Source: Magnetococcales bacterium WMHbin3 (GTDB taxonomy: Bacteria; Pseudomonadota; Magnetococcia; Magnetococcales; Magnetaquicoccaceae). Taken from it: a stretch of 64,000 bases of DNA. The stretch covers positions 1-64,000 of the forward strand of contig PDZX01000010.1 in the NCBI GenBank assembly GCA_002753185.1. The letters are read 5' to 3'. The notes beneath the pieces are model-generated. The model was not told the DNA's origin and searched no databases. It saw nothing but the letters and a program-made list of their open reading frames with translations. Numbering within the stretch: the first letter of the stretch is position 1; every line of letters starts with the position of its first letter. Positions 10,137-18,553 of the stretch are shown in pieces. The position numbers were made by a program, and so were the translations under genes.

Positions 10137-10760
10137 ATGTTGCCATTGGAAATTCTGAAGCGCATTTTGCACCCTAATATAATTGTCACACAGGATACAT
10201 CTAATCCTGAAATTAGTAAAGTGACGTTAAAGGAGAATGATGGTTCATCAAAAATCAAGCCAATTTGTCTGAGTCTTCCTGTTGAGTCAATCGTTTTTAA
10301 ATTTGATGAGCCATATACTTTAAATGCACCAATTTCAATAAATGAAAATAGTAAAAAATGTTTCCAATGGAAATCGGCTTTTTTGAATCCATCAGAGGAT
10401 AATATTCACAAGGGGTGCGATTATGTTATATATTGTCGTTACAAAATGAAAGACTGGTTTGTGTTGGTTGAGTTGAAATCGCATGATCTCTCCGGTGCGC
10501 GGAGTCAACTCCGTTCATCCGCGATATGGATCCGTTATTTGCGAGAATGGATATATTTTTATAATGGTAATACAGAAAAATTTAATATGGCTTTTGTCTG
10601 TTTTCATGCCCGTGAGGGAAAGAGAGCGAAAGAGCCAGGAGCTGATACATATTCTCAATATCGTCAACCAATTCCTAATATTGTATATTATCAGATTCCT
10701 CAGCGAGAAGATTTTTTCATTGAAAGGTTTTTTGGATTATTATCCAAATCGGCACAATAA
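10137..10760 (+). CDS. Putative PD-(D/E)XK-type nuclease partner of the ATPase
   Basis: I do not recognise this 207-residue protein by family. The centre reads GCDYVIYC (about 93-100), then a short linker, then WFVLVELKSHDLSGARSQL (about 107-125). An Asp on a strand, followed about 16 residues later by E-x-K on a hydrophobic strand and then a helix with Gln, is the layout of a PD-(D/E)XK endonuclease core. The C-terminal part is beta-rich with no other motif. It follows the ATPase stop by 7 bases and shares its AT-rich codon use. By analogy with ATPase-nuclease pairs it would be the effector. The nuclease call rests on the motif alone. Confidence 0.6.
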   Translation: MLPLEILKRILHPNIIVTQDTSNPEISKVTLKENDGSSKIKPICLSLPVESIVFKFDEPYTLNAPISINENSKKCFQWKSAFLNPSEDNIHKGCDYVIYCRYKMKDWFVLVELKSHDLSGARSQLRSSAIWIRYLREWIYFYNGNTEKFNMAFVCFHAREGKRAKEPGADTYSQYRQPIPNIVYYQIPQREDFFIERFFGLLSKSAQ

Positions 10761-10841
10761 TATTAATATTGATTTGTTTAATGCCGCCAGGTGGGGAGAA
10801 AGTTAATAATTAAAATAACTTAAATAGATTTCATTACCCGC

Positions 10842-10870
10842 TTGAACGACGGCTGCGGCGGTGCTACTCT
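10842..10870 (+). promoter_or_regulatory. Putative promoter of the hemerythrin-rhodanese gene
   Basis: TTGAAC at 10842-10847 and TACTCT at 10865-10870 are 17 bases apart, about 60 bases upstream of the hemerythrin start, at the point where base composition returns to high GC. No strong terminator for the preceding operon was seen. Visual call. Confidence 0.35.
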
Positions 10871-10931
10871 TGCTTTCGCAACGCGCGCGTCCTCGTGGTG
10901 GGGCCGTTTCGGATAAACGCTATTTTTCGGC

Positions 10932-11786
10932 ATGTTACGGTTAGTCATGATCACACGGGAGCTGTTCATCGAGGATGTCGGGGTCGAGCGGTTCAACAAC
11001 GATCACCAACGGCTGCTTTTTTACGTGATCGAGTTCGAACGCCTCGCCGGGCGATTCCAGGAACGGGCGCCGTTCGAGGACGAATGGGATCAGGTCGATT
11101 CGCTCTTCCCGCGCCTGGACAAATACACCAGGGAACACTTCGCAGCCGAGGAAAACCTGATGCGCCAACACGGTTATGCGTGCCTGGCAGAGCATGTCGG
11201 CCAACACCAGGAATTGATCCGCCACCTGCGCCAACTGGAAATCGATGTCGCCGCGCGCCGCGCCGAAGCGATCATCCATCTGGAATCCTTCCTGCTCAAC
11301 TGGCTGCAAAACCACATCAATCAGGAAGACCGCAAATACCGGGGCTGCTTCGCCTGGGCCGAAACCCGCGCCATCACCGAAAAGGCCCTCTTCAACGAAA
11401 TGATCGCGGCCCAACACCTCCACCGCGCCCTCGAACTGGGCGGCTGCGGCATGGTGCTGTTGGACCTGCGCACCGATATCGAACAAAACGACGGGATCAT
11501 TCGCGGCTCCCGGCTGCTTCGTTGCGATCATAACCTGGCCGATCGTCAGGATACCGAGCCGTTCCGGCGCTCCTTCCTCGCCCGCTTCGATCCCGGCCAA
11601 TTCGACGCGGAGGCCCTGCATGTCCTCATCTGCCGCTCCGGCCCGCGCGCGGCCATCGCCCTGGAGTATTTTCAGGAGAACGACCTCAAGGCCTGCGAAC
11701 TGATCGGCGGCATCCAGGAGTGGACCCGGCAGGGCCATCCCCTGGTCGCGCCAGAGGAGCTTGGCGAATCATTTTTATGGGATTGA
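10932..11786 (+). CDS. Bacteriohemerythrin fused to a rhodanese-like domain
   Basis: The first ~135 residues form a bacteriohemerythrin domain, a di-iron four-helix bundle that binds oxygen. The ligand pattern is complete: NNDHQRLL, then HFAAEENLM, then HVGQHQELI, then WLQNHINQEDRKYRG. From about residue 150 the sequence becomes a rhodanese-like domain: MVLLDLRTD at its start, HVLICRSGPRAAIALEYF with the active-site loop Cys (about 234) followed by RSGPR, and IGGIQEWTRQGHPL at its end. A sulfur-transfer or persulfide role is therefore possible for the second half. An in-frame ATG at 10947 is an equally possible start. It precedes flagellin by 75 bases; hemerythrins often serve chemotactic bacteria as oxygen stores or sensors. 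Confidence 0.85.
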   Translation: MLRLVMITRELFIEDVGVERFNNDHQRLLFYVIEFERLAGRFQERAPFEDEWDQVDSLFPRLDKYTREHFAAEENLMRQHGYACLAEHVGQHQELIRHLRQLEIDVAARRAEAIIHLESFLLNWLQNHINQEDRKYRGCFAWAETRAITEKALFNEMIAAQHLHRALELGGCGMVLLDLRTDIEQNDGIIRGSRLLRCDHNLADRQDTEPFRRSFLARFDPGQFDAEALHVLICRSGPRAAIALEYFQENDLKACELIGGIQEWTRQGHPLVAPEELGESFLWD

Positions 11787-11861
11787 TGGTATTGGTGTAA
11801 AAATTGCATTTTCCTCGACGTTGACCCCAGTCACCACGACCACAACGACGAGGTTCCCGGC

Positions 11862-13604
11862 ATGCCCCTCTCCATGAATTCCAATATCGCTTCCCTGACC
11901 GTGCAACGCAATCTGCTGGACTCCACCGGCAACCTGAACAAGGTCTTCGCGAAACTCTCCACCGGGTCCCGCATCAATACCGCCAGCGACGACGCCGCCG
12001 GCCTCGCCATCGCCGAACGCATGACCGCCCAGGTCCGCGGCCTCGGTCGCGCGGTCCACAACGCCAACGACGGCATCTCCGTCGCCCAGGTCGCCGAAGG
12101 GGCGCTCGCCGAACAGGAAAATATCCTGCAACGCATGCACGAACTCACGGTCCAGGCCGCCAACGAAACCTACACCACCGGCGATCGCCAGGATATCCAG
12201 GCCGAAATCGCCCAAATGCTCGACGAACTCGACCGCATCGCCAACGATACCGAATTCAACGGCTGGCGCATGCTCAACGGCGCCACCCTGCCACTCGTCT
12301 TCCAGGTGGGCGCCAAGGTGGATCAAACCGTCACGGTCCAGCTCGCCGACGCCCGCGCCGCCACCCTGCTGGCCCAGCCGGCCCTCGCCGACCCCAACTC
12401 GAAGGAAAGCCTGAAAAACCCCAAAATCAAGGGCCTCCTCATCCCGGCCCCGGCCACGCCACTGACCAACTCCAAACTCTTCAGCTCCACCGTGGCCATC
12501 GGCATCAACGCCGTCGCCAGCGCCGCCAGCTCCGGATCCTCGCCCTGGACCACCGATCCGGCCAAGGTCGCCGAAAGCATGATCACCGCATTCGGGGGCA
12601 ATGCGGCGGCAATTACCGCCGCCACGGCAAACATTGCCGCATCCTCCACCACTGCGGATATCCAGACCGCCGCCGCCTTCATCACCGCCGCCGATGCCAA
12701 CCTCTCCACCAACCAGGCCGCCGTGATCGCCGCCGCCGTCTACCAGGCCAATCAGGCCAACGCCACCACCAGCACCGCCGCCATCGTCACCGCCATCGGC
12801 GCCAGCTCGGAAACCTCCCGCGTCATTTTCGACGCCGTCAGCGCCAGCTCCGCCCTCACCTACGGCGTGCGCGACACCCCGACCGGCAACCTCAACCAGG
12901 TCGTCAACGCCATCCACTCCGCCATCGTCCAGGGCAAGGACGTCGAGGCCATCGCCCAGGCCGCCCGCGACGCCGATGCCGGCAAGACCCTCTCCAGCGA
13001 CATCGCCAAGGTGATCGCCGCCGGGGCCAAGGCCGCCGCCGTCTTCGGCGTCACCGTCGCCTATGCCTCCACGGCCGCCGACAACATGGCCCGCGTCCTC
13101 AATGCCCGCGACGCCGCCGTCACCTATGCATCGCAAAACATCCAGCCCACCGCCAACGAGACCCTCATGGTCCCGGAATGGCTCCTCGATCCCACCTCCA
13201 CCCTCAACCGCTTCCCCTCCTCGCCCCTGGTGGACCTCACCGGTGCCACCATCGCCACCGACCCCACCATCCCCTTCGACCCGCCGGCCACCGACAATGC
13301 CAATCCCAAATTGACAGGCCCCAAGGCCGCCTCCCGCATGTTGGCCATCATCGCCAAGGCCATCGACCGCGTTTCTGCCATCCGCTCCGAACTCGGCGCC
13401 GTGGAAAACCGCTTCAACGTCAATATCCAAAACCTCTCCAACGTGGTGGAAAACATCTCCGCCGCACGCGGTCGGATCCAGGATACCGACATCGCCGCCG
13501 AATCCGCCAACCAGGCCCGACTCTCCATCATCCAGCAGGCCGGCGTCGCCATCCTCGCCCAGGCCAATCAACAGCCGCAATTGATCCTCCAGCTCCTCAA
13601 ATGA
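11862..13604 (+). CDS. fliC: Flagellin
   Basis: This is the filament subunit of the flagellum, exported through the flagellar type III system. The N-terminal D0/D1 region is typical (NSNIASLTVQRNL, LSTGSRINTASDDAAGLAIA), as is the C-terminal D1/D0 region (NRFNVNIQNLSNVVENISAA, RGRIQDTDIAAESANQ, ending in LLK). About 330 Ala/Thr-rich residues between them (about 160-490) form the surface-exposed variable region. Length is 580 residues. GAGG lies 8 bases before the ATG at 11862; MNSN at 11874 is an alternative start. It stands alone, with no fliD or fliS nearby, so this is probably one of several flagellin loci. Confidence 0.95.
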   Translation: MPLSMNSNIASLTVQRNLLDSTGNLNKVFAKLSTGSRINTASDDAAGLAIAERMTAQVRGLGRAVHNANDGISVAQVAEGALAEQENILQRMHELTVQAANETYTTGDRQDIQAEIAQMLDELDRIANDTEFNGWRMLNGATLPLVFQVGAKVDQTVTVQLADARAATLLAQPALADPNSKESLKNPKIKGLLIPAPATPLTNSKLFSSTVAIGINAVASAASSGSSPWTTDPAKVAESMITAFGGNAAAITAATANIAASSTTADIQTAAAFITAADANLSTNQAAVIAAAVYQANQANATTSTAAIVTAIGASSETSRVIFDAVSASSALTYGVRDTPTGNLNQVVNAIHSAIVQGKDVEAIAQAARDADAGKTLSSDIAKVIAAGAKAAAVFGVTVAYASTAADNMARVLNARDAAVTYASQNIQPTANETLMVPEWLLDPTSTLNRFPSSPLVDLTGATIATDPTIPFDPPATDNANPKLTGPKAASRMLAIIAKAIDRVSAIRSELGAVENRFNVNIQNLSNVVENISAARGRIQDTDIAAESANQARLSIIQQAGVAILAQANQQPQLILQLLK

Positions 13605-13732
13605 TTTTTTCCGGGAGGCGCCTGCCTGGCGTTCGCGGCGGGCATGCGCATTTGCCGTTGACTTTTCGCCGTAAGACGGCATGATGTTCGACTACTCGGA
13701 ATTTTCGTCAATCGTCGCTCGAGGTCGGACGC

Positions 13733-14353
13733 ATGGCCAAGCAAAAGTGGCTCATCTATCTCATCACCTGGTGGTCGGGCTATTTCGTCATGGCCCTGGA
13801 ACTGCTGGGCGGACGCGCGCTGTCTCCCTTTTTCGGCACCGGCATTTACGTCTGGGGGGCCATCATCACCCTCTTCATGCTCTCCTTGTCCCTGGGCTAT
13901 CTGCTGGGGGGACACTTCTCCGCCCGGCAGCCGAGCCTGCGCAAACTCAGCGTCATCCTCCTGGCGGCGACCGTGGCCGCCACCCCTTGCGCCTCCTGGG
14001 CCACCCCGATCCTGGAACGGGTCTTCGATACCCTGCCCGATCCCCGCTACGGTGCCCTGGCCTCTTCCATCCTTCTGTTCTTCCTGCCCATCACCATCTC
14101 CGGGGCCATCTCCCCGTATGCCATCCGGCTGCTGGTGGACGGCCAGGGAACCTCCGGCAAGGTGGCGGGCATGGTCTTTTTCATCTCCACCTTCGGCAGC
14201 ACCGCCGGTACCCTGCTCACCTCGTTCTATCTGGTGTTGATCTTCGAACTGGATCAGCTCTTCTACGGCATGATGAGCATCTCCATCCTGGTCACCGTCG
14301 CGGCCCTGCTGATCGGGTCCGTCTCGCGCGAAGCGGTTCCCCATGCGGCCTGA
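13733..14353 (+). CDS. Membrane protein like the N-terminal half of fused spermidine-synthase transporters
   Basis: This 206-residue protein has about six hydrophobic segments and the motif ALELLGGRALSPFFG near residue 20. That motif is typical of the membrane part of 'fused MFS/spermidine synthase' proteins. GAGG lies 8 bases before the ATG. It overlaps the next gene by 11 bases, and that gene supplies the enzyme-like half, so the pair looks like a natural split of the fused form. A role in polyamine or small-molecule export or synthesis at the membrane is inferred. No catalytic residue is visible in this half. Confidence 0.7.
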   Translation: MAKQKWLIYLITWWSGYFVMALELLGGRALSPFFGTGIYVWGAIITLFMLSLSLGYLLGGHFSARQPSLRKLSVILLAATVAATPCASWATPILERVFDTLPDPRYGALASSILLFFLPITISGAISPYAIRLLVDGQGTSGKVAGMVFFISTFGSTAGTLLTSFYLVLIFELDQLFYGMMSISILVTVAALLIGSVSREAVPHAA

Positions 14354-15227
14354 CCGGGTCGCCGTGTTGGCCTTTGCGGTTTGGCTGACCGCCAGCCTCG
14401 CCCATGCCACGCCCACCATCATCAGCCAGGAGAAATCCCTCTATCGAGTCATCATCATCTATGAGGAAAACGGCCTGCGCTGCATGAAGTTCGGCACCCA
14501 CGACAACGGTCGTCAAAGCTGCATGACCATCGCCGATCCCGATCGACTGGTCTTCAATCTGCCCAAGATGATCATGGGCGCGCTCTATCTGAAACCCAAC
14601 CCCGGCAGGATCCTCGTGATCGGCCTGGGAGGGGGAACGGTCGTCGATGTCTTGCAGAAGCTCCTGCCCGGCAGCCAGGTTGACGCGGTCGAGCTGGATC
14701 CGGCGGTCATCCGGGTCGCCAAAAAATATTTTGCCTTCATTCCCGCGCCGGGGACCAACCTGTACGCGGAGGATGGCCGGGTCTTCGTCAAGCATCTTTT
14801 GAAAAAGAAAATCAAATACGATCTGATCATCCTGGACGCCTTCGATCACATCTCCGTCCCGGAGCACATGACCACCCGGGAGTACCTGAAGGAGCTTGCC
14901 AACCTCCTGGAACACGACGGGGTATTGGCCGCCAATACCTTCTCCTCCGGCATGTTGCACGCTGCCGAATCCGCGACTTATTTTGCCACGTTCGGCGCCT
15001 ATTACAATCTGAAGATCCACAATCGGGTGATCCTGGCCAAAATGGACGGCATCCCCGACCAGGTGACCATCCAGCGCAACGCCGACCGACTGGAATCCGC
15101 GTTTCAGCGGTTCGGCACTGGCAAGGAGTGGCTGTTGCCCCTGTTCGACACCAACCCGACCTGGCCGGCCGGCACCCGCCTGCTCACCGACCAGTACTCT
15201 CCCGCCAACCTGCTCAACGGCAGATAG
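14343..15227 (+). CDS. Spermidine synthase-like (aminopropyltransferase-fold) protein with signal sequence
   Basis: The 294-residue product has a spermidine synthase/SAM-methyltransferase fold: VIGLGGGTVVDVLQKLLPG with the GxGGG loop near residues 93-111, VDAVELDPAVIRVAKKYF with the acidic residue that binds the ribose, and YDLIILDAFDHISVPEHM near residues 160-177. The first ~22 residues are hydrophobic and end in LAHAT, so they look like a cleavable signal peptide or an anchor. An exported enzyme of this fold would be unusual. The start overlaps the end of the preceding membrane gene by 11 bases. The substrate cannot be told: the Asp of the usual D-S-S-D-P motif is present as DAFD, but the Pro is absent. 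Confidence 0.75.
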   Translation: MRPDRVAVLAFAVWLTASLAHATPTIISQEKSLYRVIIIYEENGLRCMKFGTHDNGRQSCMTIADPDRLVFNLPKMIMGALYLKPNPGRILVIGLGGGTVVDVLQKLLPGSQVDAVELDPAVIRVAKKYFAFIPAPGTNLYAEDGRVFVKHLLKKKIKYDLIILDAFDHISVPEHMTTREYLKELANLLEHDGVLAANTFSSGMLHAAESATYFATFGAYYNLKIHNRVILAKMDGIPDQVTIQRNADRLESAFQRFGTGKEWLLPLFDTNPTWPAGTRLLTDQYSPANLLNGR

Positions 15228-15245
15228 TTTTCCAATATCGTCCCC

Positions 15246-17510
15246 ATGGCCACGCTGACCTTCGTGACCTATCTGACCCGCGACATGGAGATGATGCCAG
15301 TCGGTCCCCTGACCCTGGCCAGCATGGCGCGGGAACGGGGGTGGGAGGTATCCGTCGTGGATCTGCCCGCTCCCGGTGAGGAGGAGAGCCTGGCCAACCG
15401 CCTGGCCGGGCGGGACGTGGTGGGTTTCAGCACCCTTTGCTCCACCTTTCACCGCTCCCTGCGGCTGGCTGAGAGGGTCAAGGCGCTCCATCCGGGGGGC
15501 ATCGTGGTGATGGGGGGGCCTCAGGCCTCGGCGGTGGCCGCGCCTCTTGTGCAGCGGCGCGCTTGTGTCGATCTGGTGTTGCGCGGCGAGGCGGAAGCCG
15601 GCTGGTCCGCTTTTCTGGACGGTCTGCCCTGGTGGGAGATTCCGGGCGTGACCTGCCGCCGGGACGGTGGCATCGTGGAGACCCCGACCGCCCCCCTGCT
15701 CATGGACCTGGACCATTTGCCCATGCCGGCCTTCGACCTCTACCCCCCCACCGGCATGACCGTTCCCCTGGAGACCGGTCGGGGTTGTCCGTTCGCATGC
15801 GCCTACTGCTCCACCAACCGTTACTTCTCCCGCCGCTACCGGGTCAAGAGTCCGCGCCGGATCCTTGCGGAGATGGATCGTTTGCATGAACTCCACGGGG
15901 TGCGCGCCTTCGATCTCATCGACGACTCTTTCACCGCCAACCGGCGTGGGATCGGGGCGTTTCGGGACACCATGGCCGGCCATCATCGCGCCTATTTCTG
16001 GAACATCAGCGCCCGTCCCGATCAGGTGGATGCCGAACTGGCGAAATCCTTGCGCGCCGCCGGTTGCCGGGGGATCTTTCTTGGTGTCGAGACCGGTTCC
16101 GAGCGCATGCAGAAGCTGGTGCGCAAGCATTTGCGCCTCGATCGGGCGGTGCGCAACATCACCGCCGTCAGACAGGCGGGGCTTTCGACCACGGTATCGT
16201 TCATCATCGGCTTTCCCGGCGAGACCAGGGAGGACCTGATCGCCACCTTGCGTTTGTTTTGCCAGTTGGCCGCCATGCGGGAGGTGGTGTTGCAGTTGCA
16301 TCTGCTTTCGCCTCTGGCCGGTTCGGCGCTGATCGCTGGTGGGGCCGCGCTGGCCCATGACGGCATGCCGACCGATTTCAACGAGTTCATGGATCCCGTT
16401 GCGCGCGGGGAGCGGTCGCGACTGGACAAGGAACTCTTTCCGCACATGTACTATTTTGCGGATACGCAACTGCCCCGTGCCCGCTATCTGTTCCTGGCCT
16501 ATGTGATCCGGTTGTGCGAGTGGTATTTTTGCAATTTCTTCCACCTGGCCTGCCGCCGGAGTCTGGAGGCGTGGATCGATTATCTGTTGACCGTGCCGGT
16601 CCCGGAGGAGATGGTTGGCGATGCCTCCTTTCCGGAGCCAATGGCCTTGTGGAGCGAACGGGGGCACGAGGTTTGTCTCGGTTTTGCGCGGGAGGCGGGG
16701 TTGCCCGGTTTGCGCGCGGTGTTGGCATACGATCGGGCTTACAGCCGGGTGAGTCATCTCCCGGAGGAGCCGCCTTGCGAGCTGGAGTTGCCGCGTGCCT
16801 TGATCGGGCGCAATCCGGGTCGTTTGTTGCCGGAGCTGAGCCAGGAGGATTTTGTCGATTCGGTTGGGTTTCTGGTATGCCGGGACGGCCATGGCATGGT
16901 GGAGCTGGCGCCGCAGCTGGATCATGCCGGTTTGGAGGCGCTTGTGCAAGAGATTTGCGCGTCGTGTGGCGAGTGTTGTCTGGACGAGGACGGGGTGATG
17001 TGCGGTCTGGAGGAGTGGGAGCGGATTGCCCGTTTTCTGGGGAGCCATCATCAGCGGGTGCCCGGCACCACGCCCACGGCGTGGCGCGGGTTGGTGCTGG
17101 AGGAGGGGACCCGTTATCTGGCCAGGCCCTTCGAGGGGGCATCGACTCTGCATGAGACGCGCGAGGCGGCGCAGGCGGCGGCTGGCGAGCACGGCCTGGT
17201 GCGGCATGCCTGTATTCATCTGGCGTTGACTCCGGAGGGGTTCGGATGTGGCATTCATGCGGTCAAGCCATTGGAATGTCAGGCTTATCCCTTGCGGCCG
17301 ATGGGGGATGGCGGGCAGGAGTGGCATCTGGAGCCGGTGGAGGCGCGACCTGGCGAGCGGTGTCCGTTGGCGCGGCGGTTGCGGGAGAAACCGATGTTCG
17401 GCAGGCAGTATGTCGCGTGGCTGCAGGGTCGTTTGGAAGGGCGTTCCGGGATGGTGGCCCTGGGTCGGATGCATGCCGAGGCGGAGGGAGACCAGGAGCG
17501 TCGCGCCTGA
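15246..17510 (+). CDS. B12-binding radical SAM protein with C-terminal YkgJ-type cysteine cluster
   Basis: This 754-residue fusion has three parts. Residues 1-150 look like a cobalamin-binding Rossmann domain (GPLTLASMARERGWEVSVVD, VVGFSTLCSTF, VVMGGPQAS). Residues 170-400 are a radical SAM core with the CX3CX2C loop CPFACAYC (about 181-188), which holds the 4Fe-4S cluster and SAM. From about 565 there is a Cys-rich YkgJ/UPF0153-like module (CASCGECC, then GCGIHAVKPLECQAYPLR, then GERCPL), which probably binds zinc or an iron-sulfur cluster. Substrate is unknown; such proteins methylate or rearrange lipids, cofactors or peptides. It starts 18 bases after the spermidine-synthase-like gene and is probably in its operon. 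Confidence 0.85.
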   Translation: MATLTFVTYLTRDMEMMPVGPLTLASMARERGWEVSVVDLPAPGEEESLANRLAGRDVVGFSTLCSTFHRSLRLAERVKALHPGGIVVMGGPQASAVAAPLVQRRACVDLVLRGEAEAGWSAFLDGLPWWEIPGVTCRRDGGIVETPTAPLLMDLDHLPMPAFDLYPPTGMTVPLETGRGCPFACAYCSTNRYFSRRYRVKSPRRILAEMDRLHELHGVRAFDLIDDSFTANRRGIGAFRDTMAGHHRAYFWNISARPDQVDAELAKSLRAAGCRGIFLGVETGSERMQKLVRKHLRLDRAVRNITAVRQAGLSTTVSFIIGFPGETREDLIATLRLFCQLAAMREVVLQLHLLSPLAGSALIAGGAALAHDGMPTDFNEFMDPVARGERSRLDKELFPHMYYFADTQLPRARYLFLAYVIRLCEWYFCNFFHLACRRSLEAWIDYLLTVPVPEEMVGDASFPEPMALWSERGHEVCLGFAREAGLPGLRAVLAYDRAYSRVSHLPEEPPCELELPRALIGRNPGRLLPELSQEDFVDSVGFLVCRDGHGMVELAPQLDHAGLEALVQEICASCGECCLDEDGVMCGLEEWERIARFLGSHHQRVPGTTPTAWRGLVLEEGTRYLARPFEGASTLHETREAAQAAAGEHGLVRHACIHLALTPEGFGCGIHAVKPLECQAYPLRPMGDGGQEWHLEPVEARPGERCPLARRLREKPMFGRQYVAWLQGRLEGRSGMVALGRMHAEAEGDQERRA

Positions 17511-17745
17511 GGGCCGGTGTGGGCATTTCTTGCCTCGTGAATTTTCGCATGTTTCTTGCATGAGATCTCTCAAGCACGAGGAGTGTGGTGGAAAACGGCT
17601 TTGCCCTTGCCCGCTGCATCAGTCCGGACGACCGGTTCCTTGGTGTGACGATTGGACCATGGGTCCAGTGTGGCGCGGCCCGCCGGGGTGACCCGGCGGA
17701 GCCGCCCCCGATCCGTCCCCCTGATGGCTTGCGAGGAGTGTTGCG

Positions 17746-18015
17746 ATGTCCCATCCCTCTGACAGTTGGTTTTGCGGTCCTGGTAATTATTTTTGGACTT
17801 CGGATGTGCGTTTGGCGGATTTGGAGTTGGGATTTTGTGCCACGCGCGATGAGTTGGTCGTTGCAATACACAATCTGGCGCATTCCGGAGCGGACGAATA
17901 CGAGATAGGTGGTAGCGCCTATCGCACGCACGCGTTGGTGGCGCCCTTGTCGGGTCGGTTCTCCTCCTCCGTGCGCAAGATCGCGCGTCGGGAGCCGGCG
18001 CGGCTTTCGGCCTGA
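17746..18015 (+). CDS. Small protein of unknown function
   Basis: An 89-residue protein that I do not recognise. It is soluble-looking, with Trp/Phe/Tyr-rich N-terminal residues (SWFCGPGNYFWTSD) and a basic C-terminus (SSVRKIARREPARL). GAGGAG stands 7 bases before the ATG, which supports translation. The gene is isolated: 235 bases after the radical SAM gene and converging on the Sel1 gene with only 4 bases between the two stop codons. The 17511-17745 interval before it shows no other gene. Confidence 0.5.
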   Translation: MSHPSDSWFCGPGNYFWTSDVRLADLELGFCATRDELVVAIHNLAHSGADEYEIGGSAYRTHALVAPLSGRFSSSVRKIARREPARLSA

Positions 18016-18019
18016 TCGT

Positions 18020-18553
18020 TCAGTGTGGAGTCGGTTGCCAGTTTCTGGCCAGTTCCTTTGCCTTGGTGATTTGTTCTGGTGTCATCTGGCGGGCCACGCC
18101 GTCGCACAGGCGGCAGGGCGGGTCCGCTGACCGGGTTCTGGCCATTTCCGCCAGCAGGAACCACTGGTGGGCCAGGACCGGATCTTTCGGGAAGCCTTGT
18201 CCTTTTTCGTGCATCCAGCCCAGATTGCGGCGGGCCATGACGTGTCCCTGGTTGGCGGCCAGCAGGAACCATTTCGCTGCTTCCCGGAAATCCCTGGTGA
18301 CCCCTTTGCCGTTGTCGTAGAGGGTCCCAACGCCGTTTTGTGCTGTGGGGTCGCCTTGATTGGCCGCCTGGCGGAACCAGTGCATGGCCGACTGGTAATC
18401 GTGCCGGTCGAAGCCGAGCTGGCCGAGTTTGACTTGCGCTTTGACCTCGCCTGCCTTGGCGCGGCGGAGCAGGTCTTCCGTCTGGCCATCCGCCAGGAGT
18501 GGCGATATGGCGAGAAAACAGGTCAGGATGGCGAGCATTATTAGTTTTTTCAT
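18020..18553 (-). CDS. Secreted Sel1-repeat (TPR-like) protein
   Basis: The 177-residue product begins with a signal peptide (MKKLIMLAILTCFLAISPLLA). It continues with two to three Sel1-like repeats of about 36 residues, each with the A-x-W/H-F-x-x-A-A-x-Q-G pattern (MHWFRQAANQGDPTAQNGVG, AAKWFLLAANQGHVMARRNL). Sel1 repeats are periplasmic or secreted protein-interaction scaffolds. The C-terminus has a CRLC pair. The ATG overlaps the stop of the upstream glycosyltransferase (ATGA), so the two are coupled. Confidence 0.8.
   Translation of the reverse strand: MKKLIMLAILTCFLAISPLLADGQTEDLLRRAKAGEVKAQVKLGQLGFDRHDYQSAMHWFRQAANQGDPTAQNGVGTLYDNGKGVTRDFREAAKWFLLAANQGHVMARRNLGWMHEKGQGFPKDPVLAHQWFLLAEMARTRSADPPCRLCDGVARQMTPEQITKAKELARNWQPTPH

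Noticed and set aside
11775-13682. Long minus-strand frame opposite flagellin
   Set aside because: Gly/Asp-rich mirror of the Ala/Thr-rich flagellin codons, no motif or start signal.
14292-17573. A 1093-codon open frame on the minus strand opposite three clear genes
   Set aside because: It is antisense to the membrane, spermidine-synthase-like and radical SAM genes, has low-complexity composition, and is a GC-rich shadow frame.
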